From contig OY969772.1 in NCBI GenBank assembly GCA_963702935.1, forward strand, positions 5,270,001 through 5,334,000: a DNA stretch of 64,000 nt, read 5' to 3'. The DNA is from DAOTWA01 sp963702935. Its GTDB lineage: Bacteria > Chloroflexota > Anaerolineae > Anaerolineales > Anaerolineaceae. The position numbers and the translations under genes are program-made. Within the stretch, counting starts at the first letter, position 1. Every line of letters begins with the position of its first letter. Of this stretch, positions 7,798-16,383 are shown piece by piece. The notes beneath the pieces were generated by a model. That model searched no databases. It saw only the letters and a list, made by a program, of their open reading frames with translations, and was not told the DNA's origin.

Positions 7798-8850
7798 CTA
7801 ACAAAACGTGCCCATCAGCGGCGACTTTGCCAGGCTGCTGACTTCGTGTGGCCAGGACGCGCTGGCGCCGATGCCCATCTTGAGGCGAGCTTCGTCCAGG
7901 GTCTGCTGGACGAGCGGGCGCGCCCGCTCGGTGCCGGCTCGCAAGAGGTCCAGAATCTCGGCCGGGTGCGCCGCCAGCTCCGCGCGCCGCTGGCGTAACG
8001 GGGCCAGCGCCTCGTTGAGCACTTGCGCCAGGTGACGCTTGACCTCCACGTCGCCCACCCTCCCGGCCCGGTACTGCTCTTTCAGGCCGGCTACGTAGCT
8101 CGGGTCGGGGTCGAAGACGTCCAGGTAAGCGAACACCGGGTTGCCTTCCACGTGCCCCGGGTCGCTGGGATGGATGCGGGTGGGATCGGTATACATACCC
8201 ATCACCTTCTGCGTCGTCTCTTCAGGCGTATCCCGCAGGTAGATGGCGTTGCCGTAAGAGGCGTGCATGGTGCGGTTGTCGGTGCCCGGCAGGCGCGGCG
8301 TGGACGAGAGCAGCGCTTGCGGCTCGGGGAAGAGCGGCTCGTAGAGCTGGTTGAAGCGCCGCGCCAGCTCGCGGGAAAGCTCCAGGTGCGGGAGCTGGTC
8401 TTCCCCCACCGGCACGCTGTCGGCCTTGTAGATCAAGATGTCGGCGGCTTGCAGCACGGGGTAAGTCAGCAACCCCAGCGAGGGCTGCAAGTTGAGCTCC
8501 TGTACCTGCTCCTTGTAGGTGGGCATGCGCTCCAGGCGCGAGACGGTCACCAACATGCTCAACATCAGCGCCAGTTGGGCGTGCTCCGGGAGCGCAGACT
8601 GGAGCACCAGCGTGGAACGCTGCGGGTCGATCCCGGCTGCCAGCCAGTCGGTGGCCACCTCGATGATGTTGGCCTGCATGCCCTCCGGGTGGGCGTAATC
8701 CGTGGTCAGGGTGTGCAGGTCGGCGATGAGGAAAAAGCACTCATACGCATCCTGCAAGCCGGCCCAGGTTTGCAAGGTGCCCACCAGGTGGCCGAGGTGT
8801 CGTGGGCCGGTCGTACGATGGCCTGTCAGTATTCTTCCTTTTTTTTGCAT
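7798..8850 (-). CDS. trpS: Tryptophanyl-tRNA synthetase with unusual KMSKS loop
   Basis: 350 residues, class I synthetase, charging tRNA-Trp. The HIGH equivalent is HLGH in GPRHLGHLVG near the N-terminus. The segment LTYPVLQAADILIYKADSVP is typical of TrpRS. The second signature, normally KMSKS before YGN, reads TMHAS in NRTMHASYGNAI, so both lysines are absent. Eukaryotic TrpRS uses KMSAS, so an alanine at the second-lysine position is tolerated, but the Thr is unusual. Of two close ATGs, 8850 is preferred because AAGGAG lies six bases upstream of it. It is preceded by a T-box leader with a UGG specifier, which supports the amino-acid assignment independently. Confidence 0.92.
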   Translation of the reverse strand: MQKKGRILTGHRTTGPRHLGHLVGTLQTWAGLQDAYECFFLIADLHTLTTDYAHPEGMQANIIEVATDWLAAGIDPQRSTLVLQSALPEHAQLALMLSMLVTVSRLERMPTYKEQVQELNLQPSLGLLTYPVLQAADILIYKADSVPVGEDQLPHLELSRELARRFNQLYEPLFPEPQALLSSTPRLPGTDNRTMHASYGNAIYLRDTPEETTQKVMGMYTDPTRIHPSDPGHVEGNPVFAYLDVFDPDPSYVAGLKEQYRAGRVGDVEVKRHLAQVLNEALAPLRQRRAELAAHPAEILDLLRAGTERARPLVQQTLDEARLKMGIGASASWPHEVSSLAKSPLMGTFC

Positions 8851-8862
8851 ACGCATCTCCTT

Positions 8863-9220
8863 AAAGCAAAACGTGTTCGTCCCATCCTGGGGACGAACAC
8901 GTCAGTCCGTGGTGCCACCCCGGTTAGACTGGCCTTAACAAAAAATCCCGCCGATGATGCGCGGGAAAGATGGCCAGCCTCACTCATTCCGGGTACGGTA
9001 GTTGCCCCTATGTAAGCAGCCGGTTGCTTACAACTACTTATACCCATTGCCTGATAACGGTGGCATCTCCGGCACGGGCTAATCGATCTGCGATCTTTCA
9101 CCCGGCAACTCTGAGGTCCATTCGGCGCTGCGGTGCGGGCAGGCTCTCACCTTCTCCTGCTCTCTGTGCCGCCTGAGCGGCGCTTACTCGTCCTCTTCTC
9201 AGTCTTTATCTATTAAAGTT
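8863..9220 (-). ncRNA. T-box riboswitch, tryptophan-specific, controlling trpS-trpB
   Basis: Read on the minus strand, a leader of about 350 bases starts with the Stem I AG-rich box (GAGTAA near 9185-9195). It contains a specifier context GAA-TGG-ACC with TGG at complement(9118-9120). A Stem III-like hairpin (CCCGC/GCGGG near 8948-8965) follows. The conserved T-box GGGGTGGCACCACGG lies at complement(8907-8921). The leader ends in a 12-bp terminator hairpin (8872-8883 with 8890-8901) followed by TTTTGCTTT. Uncharged tRNA-Trp should pair with the specifier and the T-box bulge, stabilise the antiterminator and allow transcription of trpS and trpB. Confidence 0.93.
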
Positions 9221-9226
9221 TATCTG

Positions 9227-9254
9227 ATTATAGGCGGAATAGAAGAAAAGTCAA
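9227..9254 (-). promoter_or_regulatory. Promoter of the trpS T-box leader
   Basis: On the minus strand TTGACT (complement 9249-9254), a 16-base spacer and TATAAT (complement 9227-9232) form a near-consensus sigma70 promoter. Transcription would start near 9220, exactly where the T-box leader begins. Confidence 0.8.
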
Positions 9255-9289
9255 GTGGCAAAAAAAGGCCCGTTTGCCCGCCCCCTCCC

Positions 9290-10715
9290 CTACGCCTCGC
9301 TGAAATACCTCTCACCGATCGTCTGGCAGCTCTCTCCTGCGGGCAGGCGCAGGGAGCTTCCCAGCAGTGGGTGCACCCGGCAGATCTCCTCGGCGATGCG
9401 CAGGGCCACCCGGCGCACCGAGAAATGCGCGTTGGCCGCCGAGCGCAGTGAGCAGAAATGGAAAGCCGAGCGCAAATTGAAAGCCAGCAGGATGCGCCGC
9501 CGGAAGCCGTTGGGCACCACGTAGGCCGCCACTTCCGGGTCGAAGGCCGCCAGCTCTTCGTAAGCACAGGCGGCGGCGTGCATGGCCTCGCGGTAATCCG
9601 CCTCGAAGCCGGCCTGCGTGATGCGCCGTGGAACCGCGAAGCCCAGCCGGGCCGTCAGCGCCTGCGGAGTTCTGGGTCATCATGCGATGGCGCTTGACCT
9701 CGAAGTAAGCCCCCTGATCCATCAGCACGTCGAAGGTATACGTGGTGTGCTCCAGCTCGCGCAGCGGGATGTCGAACTTCCCCAGCCGGCCCAGCAAATC
9801 CCCGGCCAGGCCCGCCCGCGCCTCCGCGCCGGCCTGCTGCACGTGGGCCAGCGCCGCCGCGTAGCTCATCCCGCCGAAGCGGTACAGGGCCACCGCCAGC
9901 ACCCTGTCCTCGCCGTCCGGGTCGTATTGGATCAGGCGGCACCAGTCGTCCGGCGCCCCCTCCCCTTCCACCGCGGCGGCCGCATCTCTCAGCGCCAGGG
10001 GCGCCTCTTGCAGGTACGCGGAGGCTTCGGCGTACTTGACCAGGGTAGGCACTTCCGATTGGGCCACGCGCTTGACCTCGGCCCCGATGGCGCGCACCTC
10101 CGCCAGGGGATGCGAGAGCATCTTACAGATGGCGTGCTCCAGCACGCGCGCGTTAGCCGTGACGCCCACGTTGGCCAGCGCCGCCGCCGGCAGCAGGAAG
10201 CGGCACACGTCCACGTACTGCGAGCGGATGCGCCTGTCCCAGGCGCTTTCGCTCTCGCCTTCGTGGCGCGGCTCTTCGCCTTCGACCACCGCGCGCACCG
10301 CCGGCAAGGCCCGCAGGTAAGCGTCGAACAATTTGCGCACGGTCTCCTGGTAGAGGGCTTGCAAGGCGGCCTGCCCTTCCAGCTCGGCGGGCAGGCAGAA
10401 ATGCTCCGGGTTCCACTTTTGGTAACGCGTGGATTTTTCGGTATAAGAGGCCAGCCGGTTCAACTCGATGCACTCGATCGCCAGGCGGCTGACGTTTTCG
10501 ATGGCCAGGTGCAGCACGGCGTGTTCCGCCACGGAGGCGTGCCCGTAGCCCACCACCCATTTCTCGTGGAACTGGGCGCTCTTCTCGTCGGTCAGCTCGG
10601 CAGCGATCTCGCGGAAGGATTCGGGCGACCGGGAGGTCTTGGCGAAGGTGACCGCGATCGTCTCGGGGCTCAATTCTTTGGGGTCGAGCAGGTAAACCTG
10701 GCGATCAGCTCCCAT
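9290..10715 (-). CDS. thyX: Flavin-dependent thymidylate synthase, ThyX (one frameshift)
   Basis: A composite of about 474 residues. The N-terminal part shows the ThyX fold with HASVAEH and the ASYTEKSTRYQKW segment; the later part contains YFEVKRHRMMTQ. The frame breaks at about 9670: one extra base (GAGTTCTGG on the plus strand) separates MMTQ from a continuation that should read TPQALTARLGF and end near RYFSEA at 9290. The double length compared with the usual 220-250 residues fits a two-part ThyX. The enzyme makes dTMP from dUMP using FAD, NADPH and methylenetetrahydrofolate. Its start overlaps the end of ribF by 11 bases, coupling it to the FAD synthetase. The frameshift is probably a sequence error. 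Confidence 0.85.
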
Positions 10716-11634
10716 TTTCCAGTTTCTCCCGGGTGTCGCGCACGTCCTGGTGCATCTGGGTAATCAGCGCTTCGACGCTGGAGAAGCGCAGCTCTTCCCT
10801 CAGATAAGACACGAATTCCAGGCGGACGGATTGGCCGTAAAGGTCGCGGTCGAAGTCCAGCAGGAAAGCCTCCACCCGCGTCTCGACGGATTGCGTCTCG
10901 AAGGTGGGGCGCACGCCCACGTTGGTCGCCGCCGCGTGGCGCTCTCCGTTCACCCAGGCCCAACAGGCATAGATGCCGGCGGCCGGCACCATTTGCTCCG
11001 GCCAAAGCTTCAGGTTGGCGGTAGGGAAGCCCAGGCCCTTGCCGCGCCCATCGCCGCGGATGACCTGGCCCTCCAGGGCATACCAGCGCCCCAGCAAATG
11101 CGCCGCCCGCTCCACGGAGCCGCTCAACAGCAACGAGCGGATTTGGCTGGAGGAGACCACCCCCCCATCGATCTCGACGCGCGGGAGGATGTCCAGCTCG
11201 TAGCCCAGCTCCTGCCCGAGACGCCGCAGGGTGGCGGCGTCGCCTTCTCTGCCGCGCCCCAGGGCGAAATCGTAACCGATGCACAGGCGGCGCAATGGCA
11301 GGCTTTCGGTCAGGCGCGTGACGAACTCCCGGGCGGAAAGGGCCGCCAGCGTCCGGTCGAACTGGAGGGTGATGACCGCGTCCACACCCAATTCGCCCAA
11401 CAGGGCCGCTTTTTCCTCAGGGGTGTTCAGGTAGAAGGGGCCTTGCTGGCCGCGCAGCACCACCGCGGGATGAGGAAAAAAAGTCAGGACGCAGGCTGCC
11501 ATCCCGGCGGCGTGAGCCTCCTCAACCAGGCCGCGAATGAGCACCTGGTGGCCGCGATGTACGCCATCAAACGAGCCAATCGTCAACCATGTTTGTGGCA
11601 GATGGATATTATCGAGGGATTTATAGTGCTGCAT
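10705..11634 (-). CDS. ribF: Bifunctional riboflavin kinase / FAD synthetase
   Basis: 309 residues. The N-terminal adenylyltransferase domain has IGSFDGVHRGHQ (nucleotide-binding HxGH-like loop) and GYDFALGRGREGD. The C-terminal riboflavin kinase domain has GDGRGKGLGFPTAN. It converts riboflavin to FMN and then FAD. The downstream thyX starts inside its 3' end, suggesting translational coupling of flavin cofactor supply with a flavin-dependent enzyme. truB lies 48 bases upstream in the same orientation. Confidence 0.95.
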   Translation of the reverse strand: MQHYKSLDNIHLPQTWLTIGSFDGVHRGHQVLIRGLVEEAHAAGMAACVLTFFPHPAVVLRGQQGPFYLNTPEEKAALLGELGVDAVITLQFDRTLAALSAREFVTRLTESLPLRRLCIGYDFALGRGREGDAATLRRLGQELGYELDILPRVEIDGGVVSSSQIRSLLLSGSVERAAHLLGRWYALEGQVIRGDGRGKGLGFPTANLKLWPEQMVPAAGIYACWAWVNGERHAAATNVGVRPTFETQSVETRVEAFLLDFDRDLYGQSVRLEFVSYLREELRFSSVEALITQMHQDVRDTREKLENGS

Positions 11635-11682
11635 AGAGGCAACTAAGTTCCTGAGAGTCGACCTGGCACGAGCGCAAACGAG

Positions 11683-12591
11683 CTAGGAAAAGAACACCTT
11701 ACGAGGCTGCCATTCTTTGGCCTCAGCGTCGAACTCCAGCAAGGCCACCAGCTCGCCTTGCTCGCTGATTCCGCGCGCCCAACCGTGGTCCTCGGGATTG
11801 CCCGGCACGCGATGGCCATGGCGCACCAACTCGACCTGGTCGACGCCTAATTCGACCGCCGGCCAGTCCGAAAGCGCCTCGGCCGCCGGGATCAGGAACT
11901 GGTACCACGAGCCATTTTCGAAAGCATCCCGCAGCTTGCGCAACGGAACCGCGTCGCGCAGGGTAAAACGGCCGCTCTTCGTGCGCCGCAGCCCCACCAG
12001 GTGGGCGCCGCAGCCCAAGGTCTCTCCCAGGTCGTGCGCCAGGGAGCGCACGTACGTGCCCGAAGAGCAGTACACGTCGATCACCGCTTCCGGAGGGGCC
12101 CACTCCAACAGCTCCAGGTTGTAGACCTGGATCTTGCGGGGAGCCAGATCGACTTCCTCTCCCTCGCGGGCCATCTCGTAAGCTTTCTTGCCCTTCACTT
12201 TGACGGCGGAATAAGGCGGGGGCACCTGCTCGATCTCGCCGATGAATTGCTTCAAGGCCGTCTCGAACTGCTCCTCGGTGATATCTACCGGTGAAGAGCT
12301 GGTGATGCGCCCGTCTGCGTCGTACGTATCGGTGCTAGTGCCCAGGCGGACGATGGCCTGGTAACGCTTATCCGAAGCCGAGACGTATTCGCTCAAGCGC
12401 ACTGCCGGGCCGATCAGCACCACCAACACGCCGGAAGCTCGCGGGTCCAACGTACCGGTATGCCCCGCCCGGCGGATGTTCGTACCCTTACGAATAATCT
12501 GCACCACATCATGGGAGGTCAGGCCGACAGGCTTGTCCACCACCAGAACACCCGATATGGCATTCTTCATATCAAAGTTGCTATCATCCAT
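11683..12591 (-). CDS. truB: tRNA pseudouridine(55) synthase
   Basis: About 302 residues. The catalytic Asp lies in GHTGTLDPRASGVL (Asp49), preceded by the VDKPVGLTSHDVV motif typical of TruB. It isomerises U55 in the T-loop of tRNAs. An in-frame ATG also exists at 12600, but GGGGAG abuts it, whereas the ATG at 12591 has a 9-base spacing, so 12591 is preferred. The gene belongs to the conserved infB-rbfA-truB-ribF order. The preceding 80 bases are markedly AT-rich and may contain an internal promoter. Confidence 0.95.
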   Translation of the reverse strand: MDDSNFDMKNAISGVLVVDKPVGLTSHDVVQIIRKGTNIRRAGHTGTLDPRASGVLVVLIGPAVRLSEYVSASDKRYQAIVRLGTSTDTYDADGRITSSSPVDITEEQFETALKQFIGEIEQVPPPYSAVKVKGKKAYEMAREGEEVDLAPRKIQVYNLELLEWAPPEAVIDVYCSSGTYVRSLAHDLGETLGCGAHLVGLRRTKSGRFTLRDAVPLRKLRDAFENGSWYQFLIPAAEALSDWPAVELGVDQVELVRHGHRVPGNPEDHGWARGISEQGELVALLEFDAEAKEWQPRKVFFS

Positions 12592-12680
12592 AGATCTCAT
12601 CTCCCCATATTTTCACAAAAAGTCTTCCATCCATTATATAAGATTATCTATAAATATTATCAACAATAAGAACTACGTAA

Positions 12681-13668
12681 TTATACATCCGCATGACCCG
12701 CCGCATCGCCCTTGCCGTTCAACAAGACGCGAGTGGCCTGCAAGACCCTTTCCTGCACTTCCTCCAGGCGGCCCGAGATCTCGGCGCCGGAAGCAGCCGG
12801 GTGTCCGCCCCCGCCAAAGCTCAAGGCGACTTGCGAAACGTCAAAGCCGGGCTGCGAGCGCCAGCTCACCTTTAACCAGGTTTCCTTCCTGCTCCACGAA
12901 GATCACCTCTACGTCGCTATCGTCTATCGAAGAAAGGACGTTCACCAGGTCGGCGTCGTCGTTGCCGGGATAGTCCGCCACGAGGCGGTCGGCCAGGGTC
13001 AGGCTGGTCCACAGCAAGCGCTCCTGGCACTGCAAGCGGGAAAGCCCCAGCCCCCAATAACGCGCCGCCTGGAAAGATCGGCGCGTCAGGGCCCGGTTAT
13101 ACAGATCGGGCAGGTCGGCGCCGGCCTCCATGAGGTTGGCTGCCAGGCGCAGCGCCTGGGGATTCATATTCGATGTGCGAAACCCCAGACTATCGCTCAC
13201 CAGGCCGGTGAGCAAAGCGCTGGCAACTGCCTGGCTGATGGGGAAGCCCCACTGCGGCAGACACTCCGTCAGGATGGCGGCCGTAGCCACGGCCTGCGGG
13301 TCGACGAGATTGATCCCGGCGAAGTTCAGATTGGTAATGTGATGGTCGATGTTCAGGTCGGGCAGGGGAATACCGTTCAACGCCTTCCCGGCGCGCTGCA
13401 AGTCGGAGCAATCCACCACCACCGCCAGGTCGAACTCGCCTTTCGGGCGGTGGGATACCTGCTTGCTGCCCGAAAGGTGCTTGAAGGAAGACGGAACGCC
13501 GTCCTCCAGGATCATTTGAACGGTCTTCCCGGCTTCCTGGAGAGAAAGGCCTAAGCCTAATAAAGAGCCAACGGCATCCCCATCGGGCCGGACGTGCGAA
13601 GCGATCAATACGCGCTGCGCGTCTCTCAATGCCTGGCCGGCCGCCAGGCGTAGATCCTTAATCTCCAT
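12681..13668 (-). CDS. nrnA: DHH-family oligoribonuclease / pAp phosphatase NrnA (one frameshift)
   Basis: A composite of about 328 residues. DHH motifs are DGDAVGSLLGL, VVDCSD and IDHH in the N-terminal domain; the DHHA1 signature GGGGHPAASG is near the C-terminus. The frame breaks near 12869, where one extra C on the plus strand separates EGNLVK from VSWRSQPGFD. NrnA degrades nano-RNAs and 3'-phosphoadenosine 5'-phosphate using two Mn ions held by the DHH motifs. Its start overlaps the 3' end of rbfA by 11 bases, the usual rbfA-nrnA arrangement. The frameshift is likely an error because both halves are well conserved. Confidence 0.88.
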
Positions 13669-14041
13669 CCTGCTTCATCGCCTCCGAGGACGGGTGTTCA
13701 TCGTGCAAAGCCGCGAGCAGGCGCTCGATGTGGTCGGCGTTCTCCGGCGTGGGATCCCAATGGAAACGCAAGCGCGGAAAAACGCGCAGATCGACGCGAT
13801 TGGCCAGCTCGTGGCGCAGGAAGCCGCTGGCGTGCTGTAGCCCCTCCAGGACTTCCGCGGAGCGCTCCTTGCCTTCCACCGCCGAGACGAACACGTCGGC
13901 GTAAGCCAGCTCGCGATCCACCTTCACGTCCGTGATGGAGATCCCGCTCAGGCGCGGGTCGTTCACTTCCCGGACGATCATTTCAGATAATATTTCCCGG
14001 ATCCGGTCACTGATCCGCCTTAAACGCAGTTTCGAGGGCAT
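13658..14041 (-). CDS. rbfA: Ribosome-binding factor A
   Basis: 127 residues with the KH-like RbfA pattern: an N-terminal RISDRIREILSEMI helix, VNDPRLSGISITDVKVDREL and the PRLRFHWDPT strand. It binds the 30S subunit and assists maturation of the 16S rRNA 5' end. It sits between infB (30 bases upstream) and nrnA (overlapping), a highly conserved neighbourhood. Confidence 0.95.
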   Translation of the reverse strand: MPSKLRLRRISDRIREILSEMIVREVNDPRLSGISITDVKVDRELAYADVFVSAVEGKERSAEVLEGLQHASGFLRHELANRVDLRVFPRLRFHWDPTPENADHIERLLAALHDEHPSSEAMKQDGD

Positions 14042-14071
14042 GACGCCAAACTCCTCAAAATCCTGGAGCCG

Positions 14072-15862
14072 CTAACCCTTTGGCAGGCCCACGCGCTCGA
14101 GCACGTAACATTCCAGGATATCTCCCACATTATAATCGTCAAAACCTTTTAAGCCCACGCCACACTCGAAGCCCTGGCGCACCTCCCGCACGTCGTCTTT
14201 TTCGTGCTTCAGCGACGCCATCTCACCGTCGAACACCTTCTTATCCCCACGCATCAGGCGGATCTTGCCGTTGCGGCGCAGCTCACCTTGAATGACCTTG
14301 CACCCGGCGATGACGCCCACCTTCGAGATGCGGAAGACGGCCTGAATCTGGGCCTTGCCGGTGATGGTCTCCTTGAACTCGGGGGCCAGCATGCCCTTGA
14401 GCGCCTTTTCGACGTCCTCGGTCAGGCGGTAGATGATGGTATATTCGCGGATCGACACGCCTTCCGCTTCGGCCAGGCGCCGGGCAACGGCGTCCGCCTG
14501 GACGTTGAAGCCGACGATAATCGCCTTGGAAGCCGCCGCCAGCATCACGTCGTTCTCGCCGATGTTGCCGGTTTCAGCGTACAGGACGTTGATCGAAATC
14601 TCGCCCTTGTTCATCTCGTTGAGCGAATTGATGATCGGCTCCAAAGAGCCTTGCACATCCGCCTTGACGATCAGGCGCAGCTCGCGCACCTCGCCCGCCT
14701 GGAAGCGCTCGAACAATTCTTCCAGGGTGGCCTTGGGAACGGCGGCGACTTTGGTCTGCTGAGCCTGCTTGTGCTCCTGGGCCACGACGCGCGCCTCTTT
14801 TTCGGAGAAATACACCTGAAAAAGGTCGCCGGCTTCGGGCACGTCGTTCAAGCCCATGACGGCTACCGGGGTCGAAGGCCCGGCTTTGCGCAGCTTGCGC
14901 CCGCGGAAGTCGAACATAGCGCGTAAGCGGCCCAGGGCATTCCCGGCCACGACTACGTCGCCCACTTGCAAAGACCCGTTTTGCACCAGTAAAGTCGCGA
15001 TCACGCCTTTCGATTTGTCCAGCTCGGCTTCGATCACCGTGCCGATCACCCGTCCGTCCGGGTTGGCGCGAATGTCGATGCTATCGGCTACCAACAAAAT
15101 GGCTTCGAGCAAATCTTCCAGCCCCATCTTTTGTTTGGCCGAGACCGGCACGACGATGGTGCTGCCGTCCCATTCATCCGGCACCAGGCCCGCATCGGCC
15201 AATTGATGCTTGACGTAATCCGGGTTGGCGTCGGGGCGATCCATCTTATTGAGCGCCACGATGATAGGCACCCTGGCCGCCTTGGCGTGCGCGATGGCCT
15301 CTTTGGTCTGCGGCATCACGCCGTCATTGGCAGCCACCACCAGCACCACAACGTCGGCTCCCTGGGCGCCGCGCGCGCGCATAGATGTAAAAGCGGCGTG
15401 GCCGGGCGTATCCAGGAAGGTAATCTGCCGGCCGTGATGCTCCACCTGGTAAGCGCCGATGTGCTGGGTGATGCCACCCGCCTCTCCGCCGGCCACGTTG
15501 GTGTGCCGGATAGCGTCCAACAAAGTGGTTTTGCCGTGATCCACATGCCCCAGGATGGTCACCACCGGAGAGCGGTTGACCAGCTTGGTAGAATCTTCAT
15601 TCGCGATCAGGCGTCGCCATAACGGAATTTCGGAAGTATCTTTTTCTTCGGCCTGTTCCGGGATCTCCAGACTGGCCTCAAAACCCATTTCAGAAGCAAC
15701 AACCGCAGCCGTCTCAAAGTCGATCTGCTGGTTGATATTCGCCATCACCCCGTTCGCCATCAAAATCTTGATTACCTGGATCGGGCTTGCTTCGATCAAT
15801 TGGGCTAACTCACGAACCGTGACGCTGCTGGGTAATTCAATTTTATGTCCATTCTCGCCCAT
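14072..15862 (-). CDS. infB: Translation initiation factor IF-2 (short form)
   Basis: 596 residues from the ATG at 15862, which is chosen because AAGGAGG lies 7 bases upstream; longer in-frame starts lack this. A single IF2_N module (residues about 8-60) precedes the GTPase domain with GHVDHGKT (105-112), DTPGHAAF and NKMD, followed by domains II, III and IV. The long charged N-terminal region of enterobacterial IF-2 is missing, as in many non-proteobacterial forms. It places initiator tRNA on the 30S subunit. A 161-base gap separates it from ylxR. Confidence 0.96.
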   Translation of the reverse strand: MGENGHKIELPSSVTVRELAQLIEASPIQVIKILMANGVMANINQQIDFETAAVVASEMGFEASLEIPEQAEEKDTSEIPLWRRLIANEDSTKLVNRSPVVTILGHVDHGKTTLLDAIRHTNVAGGEAGGITQHIGAYQVEHHGRQITFLDTPGHAAFTSMRARGAQGADVVVLVVAANDGVMPQTKEAIAHAKAARVPIIVALNKMDRPDANPDYVKHQLADAGLVPDEWDGSTIVVPVSAKQKMGLEDLLEAILLVADSIDIRANPDGRVIGTVIEAELDKSKGVIATLLVQNGSLQVGDVVVAGNALGRLRAMFDFRGRKLRKAGPSTPVAVMGLNDVPEAGDLFQVYFSEKEARVVAQEHKQAQQTKVAAVPKATLEELFERFQAGEVRELRLIVKADVQGSLEPIINSLNEMNKGEISINVLYAETGNIGENDVMLAAASKAIIVGFNVQADAVARRLAEAEGVSIREYTIIYRLTEDVEKALKGMLAPEFKETITGKAQIQAVFRISKVGVIAGCKVIQGELRRNGKIRLMRGDKKVFDGEMASLKHEKDDVREVRQGFECGVGLKGFDDYNVGDILECYVLERVGLPKG

Positions 15863-16023
15863 ACAAAACCTCCTTGGTGTGAGCCTTTCCCTGGTTACTT
15901 CCCTTACCGGCAACAGATCCATCGGGATCCTTGTACGGATAGGAAAGAGCTTTTTTGTCCGAGGAACTGAGCGAGCGAGAAGGGTTGTGTTATTTATTCA
16001 TCCCGACGAGTCCTTAATCATTC

Positions 16024-16347
16024 TCAGACCCGATCCGAAGAAGAGACTGGTTGCGGGGTCCCTTCTTCGGGCAGGGTCAGCATGAATGCCAGCAAACGTT
16101 GCCGGTCGGATTCCGTCAGCTCGGTCTTCAATGCTCGCGCCAATGGACCCTTCAACCCGAGCTGCCAGCAGGTACGGCGATCGTGCAAGTAGGCTCCCCG
16201 TCCGGCTACTTTCCCGGTGGGATCCACCGCGACCCCATCCTTTCCCCGCACAATGCGAATCAGGCTTCGCTTCGGAAGGACAGACCTACATCCAACACAG
16301 GTACGCTGTGGAATATGTTTAACGCGTCGCTCTGTCTTTACAGTCAC
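16024..16347 (-). CDS. ylxR: YlxR/RnpM-family RNA-binding protein
   Basis: 107 residues with a GTG start at 16347. The signature PQRTCVGCRSVLPKRSLIRIVR followed by GRGAYLH and a conserved Cys defines the DUF448/YlxR family, small RNA-binding proteins recently tied to RNase P modulation. The position between nusA and infB is the canonical one. Its C-terminus is Ser/Pro-rich. Confidence 0.92.
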   Translation of the reverse strand: MTVKTERRVKHIPQRTCVGCRSVLPKRSLIRIVRGKDGVAVDPTGKVAGRGAYLHDRRTCWQLGLKGPLARALKTELTESDRQRLLAFMLTLPEEGTPQPVSSSDRV

Positions 16348-16383
16348 CTACTCTACTCTTCAGTCAACGGACTGGGGGGACGA

